The notes: a model not told the origin generated them from the sequence alone. A stretch of 64,000 nt of DNA from Phaeacidiphilus oryzae TH49 (GCF_000744815.1 NZ_JQMQ01000005.1:3728055-3792054); one strand, 5' to 3'. Counted from the stretch's first letter, positions 26,705 through 35,203 are shown. A program made the numbers and translations.

Positions 26705-26949
26705 GGGGTGTCCCCTCTCGTCTGGTCCCGCTCGGTCCCGTTCGGACCGCGTCTGCCGGACCGTTCCTCACCGATCAGGACAAGACAGCCCGGCCGGTTG
26801 TGACACCGCGCCGTGTGACCGGCGTTCGACCGACTCGTCACAGGGCTGTCCTGGTCTCCCCCGCGCCGGAACGCGGGCGGCGCCGGGCGTGTCCAGGGAG
26901 CAGAAAGGTTTGATCACCACGGAGCAACAGCACTGAAGGAGGAGCGACG

Positions 26950-27480
26950 ATGCACCCGCTCGCCTCGAAGGTCGCGGTCCTGGCCCTCGCCGCCTCGGCG
27001 GCGCTGCCGCTCACCGCCTGTGACGTGCTCGGCAGCGGCACCATGGCGGGCGGTGCCGGACAGGGGACGCGCCCGGTGCCGGCCGGAGCCTGCCGGACCT
27101 CGGACCTGGCCTTCAGCAAGTCGGCGGGTCAGTCCGCGGACACCCTGCGGATCGACCTGAAGAACACCGGCACCGGCGGCTGCTGGCTCCGCGGCACGCT
27201 CAAGGCCCTGCTGGAGGGCCCGGGCGACGAGGAGCAGGCGGCCAGCACACAGGTGGGCAGGCCGACGCGGCTGACCCTACGGCCCGGCGGAAGCACCGGC
27301 TTCCTCGTCCGCTTCAAGCAGAGCACCAGCGGCGACGCCTGGACCTTCACCAGCCTCCTCATCTACCCGCCCCACGAGACCACCCCCTCCCCGGCGCTCG
27401 CCGTCACCGTCCACGGCGACCCCAACGACCCCTCCACGATCACCATCACCCCGACGGGCCCGAACAGCAGCCGTCCGTGA
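26950..27480 (+). CDS. DUF4232 lipoprotein
   Basis: A 176-residue secreted lipoprotein. The signal peptide ends in the lipobox LPLTAC (Cys24). The mature part has the DUF4232 beta-sandwich pattern: CRTSDLAFSKSAG at the start, KNTGTGGCWLRG in the middle, and a conserved Cys pair. DUF4232 proteins are abundant and uncharacterised in actinomycetes. An ideal GGAGG site lies upstream. The 240-bp divergent region contains an interrupted inverted repeat (GGACA/ACAGCCC at 26778-26791 against GGGCTGTCC at 26843-26851). Confidence 0.85.
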   Translation: MHPLASKVAVLALAASAALPLTACDVLGSGTMAGGAGQGTRPVPAGACRTSDLAFSKSAGQSADTLRIDLKNTGTGGCWLRGTLKALLEGPGDEEQAASTQVGRPTRLTLRPGGSTGFLVRFKQSTSGDAWTFTSLLIYPPHETTPSPALAVTVHGDPNDPSTITITPTGPNSSRP

Positions 27481-28192
27481 CGGCCGAGCATGCCCGAGAG
27501 AGCTGACGAAATTCGCGAACTCGCGGGCGGCGAGGAGTAGTGCAGGCTCTCCACCCCCACCCGGTCCGCCTTGGGGTCTCTCTGCGGTCAGCCCTTGTGC
27601 AGCAGACGCAGAACCAGCTCAACCACGGCCCGAGCCGCCAGCTCGCCGCCGACGCTCAATGCGAAGCGGTTGACTGCCCGAAGCGCGCGACGGGCGCGCG
27701 TGGGTGGCTGCTCGGCAGGCACCATCTCGGTAGGCATGACTGCGGCTGTTGACTGCACCACGCACACGAGGACCACGATCATTTGTGTCTCCACAGGGAT
27801 GCGATTCGGCGCGGGGCGTCCCCCGCTTGCGCGAGCTCGCGGGCATCCTGGGAGACGGTCGGGCCTCACCCAACCCCTCCGGTGTCGCTGGGAGAGGGGA
27901 CGCCAGAGGCGTCAGAGGCGGAGCCAACTTTTCGCTGACCAGCGGAGACGCAAAGCAGTCAGAAAATTGCGTCGCAACGGGTAGTGGAAGGTCGGACCAG
28001 CCCGTGTCATTTCGTCTCTTGTTCGCTGGCCCGGACGGGCCCGCCGAGCTGGCGCTGCACGGATGCGGGTCCGGCATCTGCACGTGCCCCCATACTCAGG
28101 GAGCCACCCGGAAGATCGAGAAAGCCCTCTGGGGGAGCTCCAGAGCCGCCCCCCTGGACAAAGACCAAGACAACGAGGGCGGAGGCAACGAC
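27481..28192. other. Intergenic stretch, mostly non-coding
   Basis: Apart from one small minus-strand frame (27588-27782), nothing here has convincing coding character; long open frames on several strands have no ribosome site or familiar motif. Composition is less G+C-rich than flanking genes, with tracts such as caaagcagtcagaaaattgc near 27950, which suggests decayed foreign DNA beside the tRNA-Ser element. Confidence 0.5.
27588..27782 (-). CDS. Small hypothetical protein, 64 residues
   Basis: Starts at an ATG with GGAG seven bases upstream. The first 15 residues (MIVVLVCVVQSTAAV) are hydrophobic, followed by a Pro/Arg linker and a C-terminal helix (RFALSVGGELAARAVVELVL). Start signal, length and amphipathic C-terminus make it plausible, but no family is recognised and it lies in a decayed region. 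Confidence 0.35.
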   Translation of the reverse strand: MIVVLVCVVQSTAAVMPTEMVPAEQPPTRARRALRAVNRFALSVGGELAARAVVELVLRLLHKG

Positions 28193-28225
28193 GAAGGGCT
28201 CGACCGCGTGACGGTCGAGCCCTTC
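28193..28225 (-). terminator. Terminator hairpin beside the duplicated tRNA-Ser end
   Basis: GAAGGGCTCGACCG (28193-28206) pairs with CGGTCGAGCCCTTC (28212-28225). It has the same position relative to the tRNA 3' end as the terminator at 30786-30822, with a different but fully paired stem. Confidence 0.75.
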
Positions 28226-28236
28226 CTCTGCCCTGG

Positions 28237-28268
28237 TGGGCGGGTGCGGAGGATACGAGATTCGAACT
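28237..28268. repeat. Distal attachment site: duplicated tRNA-Ser 3' end
   Basis: A 32-bp exact copy of 30832-30863, containing the acceptor 3' strand and T-arm of tRNA-Ser on the minus strand. Downstream the match stops abruptly. This is the displaced tRNA end left by site-specific integration. Confidence 0.85.
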
Positions 28269-28517
28269 GCTAATTCTCCGTGGCGGGGCCCAGGCTGCGT
28301 CCACTGCCCTCCTGGTCTATGGCGAGATCGCTCGCAGAGCGCCTCTCGGCCACCGTTGAACGGAGGCGAACGCATCGGTGACTACCACCACAGTCGCCCC
28401 TGGCCTCACGGCGGCCGGTGATCTGCGCGCACGGGCCGTTGCGCCGGGCATGCAATCGCCGGGCGGGCTCCGTTGTCAGCGGACGTCCTCAGCCCGGCCT
28501 TCGATGAAGCAGGTCAG

Positions 28518-28856
28518 TCAGCAGGATGCAGCGTCGTACTGGCGGTCGCCGAAGTCCGCGATGATGCGCAGACGGCCGCCCAGCGCCTCTACGTAGCGGC
28601 GCAGGGTGTCGACCTCGGTACAGCCAAGCTCGCCGCGCTCCAGGCGGGAGACATTGTTCTGCCCCGTCCCCATGGCCGCGGCAACCTGAGTCTGGGTCAG
28701 GTGCTGCTCCTTGCGGATCTCGGCAAGGTGGTAGGCACGAACGACTGCCTGCAGATGCGCCTGGTCGGCAGCCTTCTGCTCCGGTGTCCGAAGGGTGCCG
28801 TTCGCCTCCATGACGGCCTCAGCCTGAGCCTTGACGTCGCTCCACTTCGCGGTCAT
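28518..28856 (-). CDS. XRE family antitoxin (HigA-like)
   Basis: A 112-residue protein. The helix-turn-helix is in the C-terminal half: LAEIRKEQHLTQTQVAAAMG followed by GQNNVSRLERGE. The ATG overlaps the toxin stop (ATGA), which is how toxin-first HigBA pairs are coupled. A palindrome just before the toxin start is the probable autoregulatory operator. The frame is intact. Confidence 0.85.
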   Translation of the reverse strand: MTAKWSDVKAQAEAVMEANGTLRTPEQKAADQAHLQAVVRAYHLAEIRKEQHLTQTQVAAAMGTGQNNVSRLERGELGCTEVDTLRRYVEALGGRLRIIADFGDRQYDAASC

Positions 28857-29217
28857 GCCTCTCCTTCCTTCTCTCTCAGGTAGTCCTCGTACCGTTCCTC
28901 GGCGAGGGGGATGCTCTTGCGGTACCACTTCTCCCACTGACCGGCCTTGTCTCCGGCAACGAGCAGGATTGCCTCTCGCTCCGGTCGAAGCAGAACAGGA
29001 TTCGGATTCGGCCCCTGACGGTGATGGGCCGCAACTCCTTCATGTTGTGGACCTTCGACCCCTTGACGGAGTCGACAAGCGGTCGACCGAGTGCGGGGCC
29101 GACCTTCTCCAGTTCCTCGATCGCGTCAAGGACCCCCTGGGCGATCTCGGGATCCTCGGAAACCAGACCGAGGTACCACGACTGCACCTCGTCGTGCAGA
29201 TTGATGTCCCATGCCAC
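28853..29217 (-). pseudogene. RelE/HigB-type toxin (Gp49-like), frameshifted
   Basis: The start reads MAWDINLHDEVQSWYLGL and continues through VGPALGRPLVDSVKGSKVHN and KELRP to RILFCFDR, which is the Gp49/HigB mRNA-interferase fold. The frame then breaks near 28979-28983. With one base added it continues REAILLVAGDKAGQWEKWYR and ends at 28853 in perfect ATGA overlap with the antitoxin. As written, the protein runs into an unrelated tail ending at 28876. A dead toxin with a live antitoxin is plausible in a decaying island; a sequencing error is the alternative. Confidence 0.75.
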
Positions 29218-29226
29218 GACCGGAGA

Positions 29227-29246
29227 ATATCACTTGTAAGTGATAT
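29227..29246. promoter_or_regulatory. Operator of the toxin-antitoxin operon
   Basis: ATATCACTT-GT-AAGTGATAT is a perfect 9+9 palindrome ending 10 bp before the toxin ATG. It is AT-rich in a GC-rich genome and overlaps the expected promoter. Binding by the XRE antitoxin is inferred. Confidence 0.75.
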
Positions 29247-29262
29247 CCGCTCGAGATGATTT

Positions 29263-29586
29263 TTACACGTCGTGGCGCTGCGGCGCCAGACGTGAACGCA
29301 GCACCCGTGCGGCAGTGCTTGGAAAGAGACTCCCGGGGCTCCACCTTCGGGGAACTGCAGCGCGGGCGATTGCCTGAGCGGTACACCGGGCTCGGCCAAG
29401 GTCGCTGGCGACGATGACCTCCGAGGCCGGTTGGCGCAGCGAGTTCGCCACCTGCTCAGCCTGGCACCATCCGTCGCGGGACAGGCAGATGTCGGCGTGG
29501 CTGGTGAACCGTCCGGCCTCGGTCCAGGCGGTGGCGCCGTTCCGGGCGATGGCGATCTCCCAGTCAGGTGCGGCCACCGGCACCAC
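29263..29586 (-). pseudogene. Histidine phosphatase (phosphoglycerate mutase-like) remnant
   Basis: About 80 residues align with the start of the histidine phosphatase superfamily: WEIAIARNGATAWTEAGRFT, then DGWCQAEQVANSL and VASDLGRARCTAQAIARAA. The catalytic RHG is RNG here, so the phospho-accepting His is lost. After about residue 80 similarity ends, so the second catalytic half is missing. The frame starts 23 bp inside the SDR 3' end, suggesting an original coupled pair. Confidence 0.55.
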
Positions 29587-30352
29587 CCGAGATATCCAGC
29601 GAGCTTCCCGTCACGTAGGAAGCCAGCGGTGACAGCAGGAGTGCGGCTGCTGGCGCCACCTCGTGAGCGTCCCCGAGTCGCCCCAAGGGCACTCCTCTGC
29701 GGAGGGCCTCCGCATCGCACCACTCGGCGTAGGTCTGCGAGGTTTCCGCGGCGGAGTAGCGGTCACGCTGGCGGTCGGTGACGATCGCGCCCAGGCTGAT
29801 CGCGTTGACGAGTACCCCCGATGGCGCGAGTTCGAGGGCCAGGGAACGGGTCAGACTCGCGACGGCGGCGCGAGTCGCGCTCACTGCTGCCATGTCCGCT
29901 TCGGGTGCGTGCGCGGTGATGCCGTTGATGACGAGGATGCGTGCGGCGTCGGACTGCGTCAGGAATTTCAGTGCGGGTCGGACGAGATTGAGGACCGAGC
30001 CCACCTTCACCTCGAACTGGTCGTTCCAGGTCGACTCGGGGGTGTCCAACGCGCTGCCGAAGGCGCCTGCTCCGGCGTTGGCCACCACCCCGTCCAGCCG
30101 GCCGAATCGCTGTTCGGCCAGGTCGACGGCGTGGCTGACGGCCACCGCGTCACGAACATCGGCCGACTGGACGAGGAGGCGCCCACGCTGGTCGCGCGGC
30201 AGCGAGGAGCGGACGCGCTCCAGCCTGGCGGCATCGCGGGCACAGGTGGCGACCAGGGCGCCTTCGGTCAGGAGCAACTCGACGATCCCTCGTCCGATGC
30301 CGCGGCTGCCTCCCGTCACGAAGAAGGCGCGTCCGGCGAGTTGAAGGTCCAC
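29564..30352 (-). CDS. SDR family protein with altered catalytic residues
   Basis: A 262-residue classical SDR fold. Cofactor motif FVTGGSRGIGRGI (12-24), ADVRDAVAV, and VANAGAGAFGSA (NAG) are intact, as is the C-terminal LASYVTGSSLDISGGAGG. The catalytic YxxxK appears as SATRA in AAVSATRAAVASLTRSLA: Tyr is replaced by Ser and Lys by Arg, and the catalytic Ser region reads VINGITAHA. It may be non-reducing, or bind a nucleotide for another purpose. The frame is full length, so it is not simply decayed. The GTG start at 30352 has a weak ribosome site. Confidence 0.8.
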   Translation of the reverse strand: MDLQLAGRAFFVTGGSRGIGRGIVELLLTEGALVATCARDAARLERVRSSLPRDQRGRLLVQSADVRDAVAVSHAVDLAEQRFGRLDGVVANAGAGAFGSALDTPESTWNDQFEVKVGSVLNLVRPALKFLTQSDAARILVINGITAHAPEADMAAVSATRAAVASLTRSLALELAPSGVLVNAISLGAIVTDRQRDRYSAAETSQTYAEWCDAEALRRGVPLGRLGDAHEVAPAAALLLSPLASYVTGSSLDISGGAGGRT

Positions 30353-30370
30353 GGGGGGTCAGTACCACCT

Positions 30371-30535
30371 TTACGAGACCGCCTGCGTTGCGCCCGGCCG
30401 TGCTCTGCCGCGGCCGCCCGGGATGTTGCGGCAGGTCATGTTCTCGCCCAGCCAGGAACGAACGGCATCGTAGACGCCTCGTAGCTCTTCGTGATCCGAA
30501 GCAGTCAGAACAGCGTCGACCACATAGTCCGACAC
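30371..30535 (-). CDS. Short hypothetical protein, 54 residues
   Basis: The frame from GTG 30535 encodes VSDYVVDAVLTASDHEELRG then VYDAVRSWLGENMTCRN, a balanced composition unlike a shadow frame, and ends 18 bp before the SDR start on the same strand. A GGGGGCG lies upstream. It may be a real small gene or the 3' end of a truncated one; no family is recognised. Confidence 0.35.
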   Translation of the reverse strand: MSDYVVDAVLTASDHEELRGVYDAVRSWLGENMTCRNIPGGRGRARPGATQAVS

Positions 30536-30583
30536 CTTCGGCGCCCCCTGCGGCAGGGCCCCGCCCGCTGATCCCGTTTGGGG

Positions 30584-30718
30584 TGTGGTTCGGGCGTCGA
30601 CGCGATCATGGGCTGGGGGCCGGAAATCCGGAAATCGGCTCGCATGTGCCGCCAGTACCAGTACCTCACCAACCGGGGGCTCACCGACACCGCCGACAAG
30701 ATCGTCGGCCTGCTCTGA
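30584..30718 (+). pseudogene. C-terminal remnant of a tyrosine recombinase (integrase)
   Basis: The last 45 codons read VDAIMGWGPEIRKSARM then RQYQYLTNRGLTDTADKIVG and LL. The MGW...RYQHLT...TADKxGxLL pattern is the end of phage/AICE integrases just after the active-site Tyr (RQYQYLT). No catalytic Arg or His region is found upstream, so only the tail survives. It ends 124 bp from the tRNA-Ser 3' end, the expected place for the integrase that made the duplication. Confidence 0.6.
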
Positions 30719-30785
30719 GCCACGCCCGAAGATCGTCCGGCCGCCTGATCTCGGCAACTGCAACGAGAAATGCAACTGCGTAACG

Positions 30786-30822
30786 ACGAAGGCCCAGACG
30801 GGGTGACCGTCCGGGCCTTCGT
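30786..30822 (-). terminator. Terminator of tRNA-Ser
   Basis: ACGAAGGCCC-A-GACGG pairs with CCGTC-C-GGGCCTTCGT around a GGTGA-like loop, starting 20 bp after the tRNA 3' end on the minus strand. The two strands have a single A/C mismatch. Confidence 0.75.
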
Positions 30823-30831
30823 CTGCCCAGA

Positions 30832-30863
30832 TGGGCGGGTGCGGAGGATACGAGATTCGAACT
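30832..30863. repeat. Proximal attachment site within tRNA-Ser
   Basis: The tRNA-side copy of the 32-bp repeat; it spans the 3' acceptor strand and T-stem/loop, so integration regenerates a functional tRNA. Confidence 0.85.
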
Positions 30864-30926
30864 CGTGAGGGGTTGCCCCCAACACGCTTTCCAAGCGTGC
30901 GCCCTAGGCCTCTAGGCGAATCCTCC
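30842..30926 (-). tRNA. tRNA-Ser (anticodon GGA)
   Basis: On the minus strand the 85-nt gene begins GGAGGATTCGCC and ends ATCCTCCG, giving a 7-bp acceptor stem (GGAGGAT/ATCCTCC) and discriminator G. The anticodon loop TTGGAAA is closed by CACGC/GCGTG, with anticodon GGA at 30890-30892. A long variable arm (TGGGGGCAACCCC) and the T-arm GAGTTCGAATCTC confirm serine. CCA is not encoded. It reads UCC and UCU codons. Confidence 0.95.
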
Positions 30927-31059
30927 GCCGAGAACTGTACTAGACGCCGAGGGGTGCTCGCGAACCGCTGCGACCTGGGGCTCGGGAGAGGTGGATCACG
31001 TTCGGGGGGCGGGGCGGGGGGTGGAGGCGAGCACCGGTCGGGATCCGCTACTCTTTGGG

Positions 31060-31150
31060 CAGCCCCTCGTGTGGCGCTATCTCGCTGAACCCCCCCAGGG
31101 CCGGAAGGCAGCAAGGGTAGGTGAGCTCTGGCGGGTGCGCGAGGGGTCCT
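31060..31150 (+). ncRNA. ffs: Small signal recognition particle RNA (4.5S type)
   Basis: A single hairpin RNA: CCCCTCG (31063-31069) pairs with CGAGGGG (31140-31146). The apical SRP54-binding motif CCAGGGCCGGAAGGCAGCAA and the symmetrical loop AGCAAGGGTAGGTGAGCTC are conserved. It works with Ffh in co-translational membrane targeting. A T-rich stretch (ttttctttccc) follows as terminator. It sits in its conserved place between tRNA-Ser and dnaX. Confidence 0.93.
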
Positions 31151-31223
31151 TTTCTTTCCCCGGGGGCCCGCGGGTTCCGGCGGTGGGCGCGGGTTGTCGG
31201 TGGGGACCGTTATCGTCGGTGGC

Positions 31224-33756
31224 GTGTCGCTCGCTCTCTATCGCCGCTACCGTCCTGAGACCTTCGCCGAGGTGATCGGGCAGGAGCACGTCACCGGTCC
31301 GCTCCAGCAGGCGCTGCGCAACAACCGGGTCAATCACGCGTACCTGTTCAGCGGGCCGCGGGGGTGTGGGAAGACGACGAGCGCCCGGATCCTGGCGCGG
31401 TGCCTCAACTGCGAGCAGGGGCCGACGCCCACGCCCTGCGGGGAGTGCCAGTCCTGCCGCGACCTGGCCCGCGGCGGCCCCGGGTCGATCGACGTGATCG
31501 AGATCGACGCCGCCTCGCACGGAAACGTCGACGACACGCGCGACTTGAGGGAGAAGGCCTTCTTCGGCCCCGCGTCCAGTCGCTACAAGATCTACATCAT
31601 CGACGAGGCCCACATGGTCTCGACGGCCGGCTTCAACGCCCTGCTGAAGGTCGTCGAGGAGCCGCCGGAGCATCTGAAGTTCATCTTCGCGACCACGGAG
31701 CCGGAGAAGGTGATCGGGACGATCCGGTCCCGGACCCACCACTACCCCTTCCGGCTGGTCCCGCCCGCGACCCTGCGCGAGTACCTCCAGGACGTCTGCG
31801 GGCGCGAGGAGATCGTGGTCGAGGACGGCGTCTTCCCGCTGGTGGTGCGGGCCGGCGCCGGTTCGGTCCGGGATTCGATGTCGGTGATGGACCAGCTGCT
31901 CGCGGGCGCCGGCGAGGAGGGCGTCACCTACGGGATGGCCACCGCCCTCCTCGGGTACACCGACGCCGCGCTGCTCGACGAGGTGGTGGAGGCGTTCGCC
32001 GCCCAGGACGGCGGCGCCGTCTTCCAGCTGGTCGAGCGGGTGGTGGACGGCGGGCACGACCCGCGCCGGTTCGTCGCCGACCTGCTGGAGCGGCTGCGCG
32101 ACCTGGTGGTGCTGTCCAGCGTGCCGGACGCCGGCGAGAAGGGGCTGATCGACGCCCCGGCCGACCGCATCGAGGTGATGGAGCGGCAGGCGCGGGCCTT
32201 CGGCCCGGCCGAGCTCAGCCGTGCCGCGGACCTCGTCAACACCGGGCTCGCGGAGATGCGCGGGGCGACCTCGCCCCGGCTGCAGCTGGAGCTGATCTGC
32301 GCGCGGGTGCTGCTGCCGGCGGCCTTCCAGGACGAGCAGTCGCTGCAGACGCGGCTGGAGAAGCTGGAACGGCGGATCGCGCTGGGCGGGGCCGTCGTGG
32401 GCGGCGGCGGGATGCCCGGCGGGGCCACGGCCGTCTCGGCGGTGGGGCCGGGGGCGCTGGAGACGGCGCCGGCGGCGGAGACGGCGCCGGTCGCGCAGTC
32501 CTCGTCGACCGCACCGGGGCCTGCGGCCTCGTCGTCCCCTTCTCCCTTCCCCTCCACGTCGTCGACGCCGGCGCCGGCCCCGGCGTCCCAGCCGGCCGCG
32601 CCGGGGAGCGGGGGCGGGCAGGGGGCCTCCGTGCCCGGGCCGGTCGCGCCTGAGGCGCCGGAGGGGGCGTCGGCCTCGGCCGGCCTCGGGGCGGCGCCGG
32701 GGCCCAGCGCGGGGCGTGGCCGGTGGCGCGGAGCTTCGGGGCCGGAGCCCCGGCGGCGCAGACCGCCCCGGCGGCGCCGGCCGGGTCGGCCGGGCCCCCT
32801 TCGCAGGCCGCGCAACCGCCGGCCCAGGCGGCGCCCGCGCCGCAGGAGCGGCAGCAGCCGTCGGCCCAGCAGCCGCCGGCCCAGGCGGCGCCCGCGCCGC
32901 AGGAGCGGCAGCAGCCGTCGGCCCAGCGGCCGGCGCCGCAGGCCTCCGCCGCCCCGGCCGGGAACGCGCAGGCCGGTGCGGCGCAGGTGCGGCAGATGTG
33001 GCCGCAGCTGCTGGAGGCGGTCAAGGGCCGCCGCCGGGTGACCTGGCTGCTGCTGCAGCAGGCCCAGGTGGCCGGGTTCGACGGGAACACCCTGCAGCTG
33101 TCCTTCGCCAACGGCGGTACCCGGGACGGGTTCGTCAACTCCGGGCACGACGAGGTACTCCGTCAGGCGGTTCAGGAGTCGGTCGGCGCCAACTGGCGGG
33201 TGGAGTGCATCATCGACCCGTCCGGCGGTGGCGGGAACGGCGGAGGCAACGGCGGCGGGCCCCCGCGTCCGCCGCAGGGCGGGGGCCCGGCGCGGGATCG
33301 CCGGGAGCTCCCGCGTTCCAGGCGCAAGCACAGGCGCAGGCGCCCGCGCAGCCGTCCGCGCCGGTGCAGGCTTCCGTGTCCGCGCCCGCATCCGCGCCGG
33401 CTGCGGCTTCAGCCCCGACCCCGGCGCCGTCGACGCAGTCGCAGGCGTCGCCGCAGCCGCCGAGCCCGGCGTCCCAGCAAGCCCGCCCGCCGCAGCAGCC
33501 CGGGCAGTCCTCCGCCGCGGCCCGTGCCCGCGCGGCGGCGGCCGCGGGAGCCCCCGTGGCCAGCGTCGAGGCCGGCTTCCCGCCCGAGCCGTCGGATCCC
33601 GACCCGGAGCCGGACCCGGGCTACGGGGCCGTCCCGCCGGACGAGGACATCCCCGACTACGACGATCCGGACATCGACGAAACGGCCCTCTCCGGCCGCG
33701 AGTTGATCGTCCGCGAGCTGGGCGCGACGGTGCTGGAGGAGATCCCGCACCAGTAG
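31224..33756 (+). CDS. dnaX: DNA polymerase III subunit gamma/tau, two apparent frameshifts
   Basis: The clamp-loader ATPase. The GTG at 31224 gives VSLALYRRYRPETFAEVIGQ. Walker A is SGPRGCGKTTSAR, the zinc site is CLNCEQ...CGECQSC, Walker B is YIIDEAHMVS, and sensor 1 is FIFATTEP. A Pro/Ala/Gln-rich linker and a C-terminal domain (WPQLLEAVKGRRRVTWLLLQ) follow, ending SGRELIVRELGATVLEE. The frame changes twice, at a G4 run (32711-32714) and a G5 run (33281-33285); each is restored by one G. The gene is essential, so sequence error is most likely. Frameshifting that yields a short gamma form is known for dnaX in other bacteria and is a weaker alternative. Confidence 0.88.
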
Positions 33757-33965
33757 GGCGCGCGTCCGGCAAACTGCCCCCCGCAGCCCCGCGTCGCCCT
33801 CGCGCCTCTCGCGCCCGCCCCCGCGTCGCCCGCGCCCCCGGTTGCGCGCGTACGTTCGGGGGAAGCGGTGTGCAGCGCGTAGGCTCGGTCGGGACCGACA
33901 CCTCGTGAGCTGCCCGTGCGGCAGCCGAGCGCAAGGCAACCACGTACCAAGGCAGGAGCGAAGCC

Positions 33966-34310
33966 GTGATCCCCGGTGGCCAGCCCAATATGCAGCAGAT
34001 CCTCCAGCAGGCGCAGCAGATGCAGCAGGACCTGGTCAAGGCGCAGCAGGAGCTCGCCGAGACCAAGGTCACCGGCTCGGCCGGCGGCGAGCTGGTCAAG
34101 GCGACCGTCACCGGCGGCGGCGACCTGGTCGGCCTGGTGATCGACCCGGCCGCGGTCGACCCGGAGGACACCGAGACCCTCGCCGACCTGGTGCTGGCCG
34201 CGGTGCGGGACGCCAACGCCCACGCGCAGAAGCTTCAGCAGGAGCGGCTCGGTCCGCTCACCCAGGCGCTGGGTGGCGGCGGCAGCGGGATCCCCGGGCT
34301 CCCGTTCTGA
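33966..34310 (+). CDS. YbaB/EbfC family nucleoid-associated protein
   Basis: A 114-residue DNA-binding protein. The N-terminal coiled coil ([20 protein letters not shown]) and the core [20 protein letters not shown] are the family pattern; the Gly-rich tail ends IPGLPF. It lies between dnaX and recR, the almost universal order, and is thought to organise the nucleoid and assist repair. The GTG start has AGGAG upstream. Confidence 0.93.
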   Translation: MIPGGQPNMQQILQQAQQMQQDLVKAQQELAETKVTGSAGGELVKATVTGGGDLVGLVIDPAAVDPEDTETLADLVLAAVRDANAHAQKLQQERLGPLTQALGGGGSGIPGLPF

Positions 34311-34591
34311 GCCTCGGGCTCCAGCGCCCCGGATGTCGGCGCTTCAGGCCCTGGCATTTCAGGCCCTGGCGCTTCGAGACCGTTTCGGACCGTTGCGGCC
34401 CGCTCACCGGCTGCGGGTGGCGACTCGGAGGCGGCTCGATCTGAGCGATGGATGAATTCCGGGCGTCGGACGGTGTGTCCGGCGCCCGGGGCGTTGGATG
34501 ATGTCAGGATCGGGAGCCGATCCGTCGGCGCGGGCACGGGCACAACGCGGGCACGGGCACGGGTACACGGTGAGACGGATACACAGAAGGT

Positions 34592-35203
34592 GTGGGTAGG
34601 GCGTTGTACGAGGGCGTGGTCCAGGACCTCATCGACGAGTTGGGCAGGCTGCCCGGCGTCGGTCCCAAGAGCGCGCAGCGGATCGCCTTCCACATCCTGC
34701 AGGCCGATCCGGTGGACGTGCGCCGGCTGGCGCACGCGCTGACCGAGGTCAAGGAGAAGGTGCGGTTCTGCACGGTGTGCGGGAACGTCTCCGAGGCCGA
34801 GCTCTGCCGGGTCTGCCAGGATCCCCGCCGCGATCCGGCCGTGATCTGCGTGGTCGAGGAGCCGAAGGACGTGGTGGCGATCGAGCGGACCCGCGAGTTC
34901 CGCGGCCGCTACCACGTGCTGGGCGGGGCGATCAGCCCGATCGAGGGTGTGGGCCCGGACGACCTGCGGGTACGCGAGCTGATGACCCGGTTGGCGGACG
35001 GCGAGGTGAACGAGCTGATCCTGGCCACCGACCCCAACCTCGAGGGCGAGGCCACCGCCACCTACCTGGCGCGGCTGATCAAGCCGATGGGGTTGAAGGT
35101 GACCCGGCTGGCCAGCGGCCTGCCGGTCGGGGGAGATCTGGAGTACGCCGACGAGGTCACCCTCGGCCGGGCCTTCGAAGGGAGACGACTGCTCGATGTC
35201 TGA
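34592..35203 (+). CDS. recR: Recombination protein RecR
   Basis: About 200 residues. The N-terminal helix-hairpin-helix reads [20 protein letters not shown], the C4 zinc finger is [16 protein letters not shown], and the Toprim domain follows ([34 protein letters not shown]). It loads RecA on gaps with RecF and RecO. The start is uncertain: GTG 34592, or the TTG at 34604 that gives the [14 protein letters not shown] form usual in the genus. The stop lies inside the start of the next gene (8-bp overlap). Confidence 0.93.
   Translation: MGRALYEGVVQDLIDELGRLPGVGPKSAQRIAFHILQADPVDVRRLAHALTEVKEKVRFCTVCGNVSEAELCRVCQDPRRDPAVICVVEEPKDVVAIERTREFRGRYHVLGGAISPIEGVGPDDLRVRELMTRLADGEVNELILATDPNLEGEATATYLARLIKPMGLKVTRLASGLPVGGDLEYADEVTLGRAFEGRRLLDV

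Larger units (their letters stand above)
28237..30863. mobile_element. Decayed integrative element in tRNA-Ser(GGA)
   Basis: A 2.6-kb segment flanked by the 32-bp direct repeats. It contains an antitoxin gene, a frameshifted toxin, a degenerate phosphatase, an SDR, a short unknown frame and the tail of a tyrosine recombinase next to the tRNA, where an element's integrase normally sits. G+C and codon use are visibly less extreme than in the core. No replication or transfer gene remains, so it is a deletion remnant or a minimal island. Confidence 0.7.

Noticed and set aside
26778-26851. Interrupted inverted repeat before the DUF4232 gene considered as a terminator
   Set aside because: It lies between divergent genes, where no transcript should end; the arms are broken and distant, so an operator role is equally unproven.
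27749-28273. 174-codon plus-strand frame in the gap before the tRNA-Ser element
   Set aside because: Runs into the duplicated tRNA end, lacks a ribosome site, and has no recognisable motif.
30371-31114. 247-codon minus-strand frame across tRNA-Ser
   Set aside because: It reads straight through the tRNA and part of the SRP RNA; only its last 54 codons are kept as a possible small gene.
33228-33908. 226-codon frame continuing the third frame at the dnaX 3' end
   Set aside because: It overlaps the real dnaX C-terminus (which ends SGRELIVRELGATVLEE at 33756) and is Arg/Gly-rich without domains.
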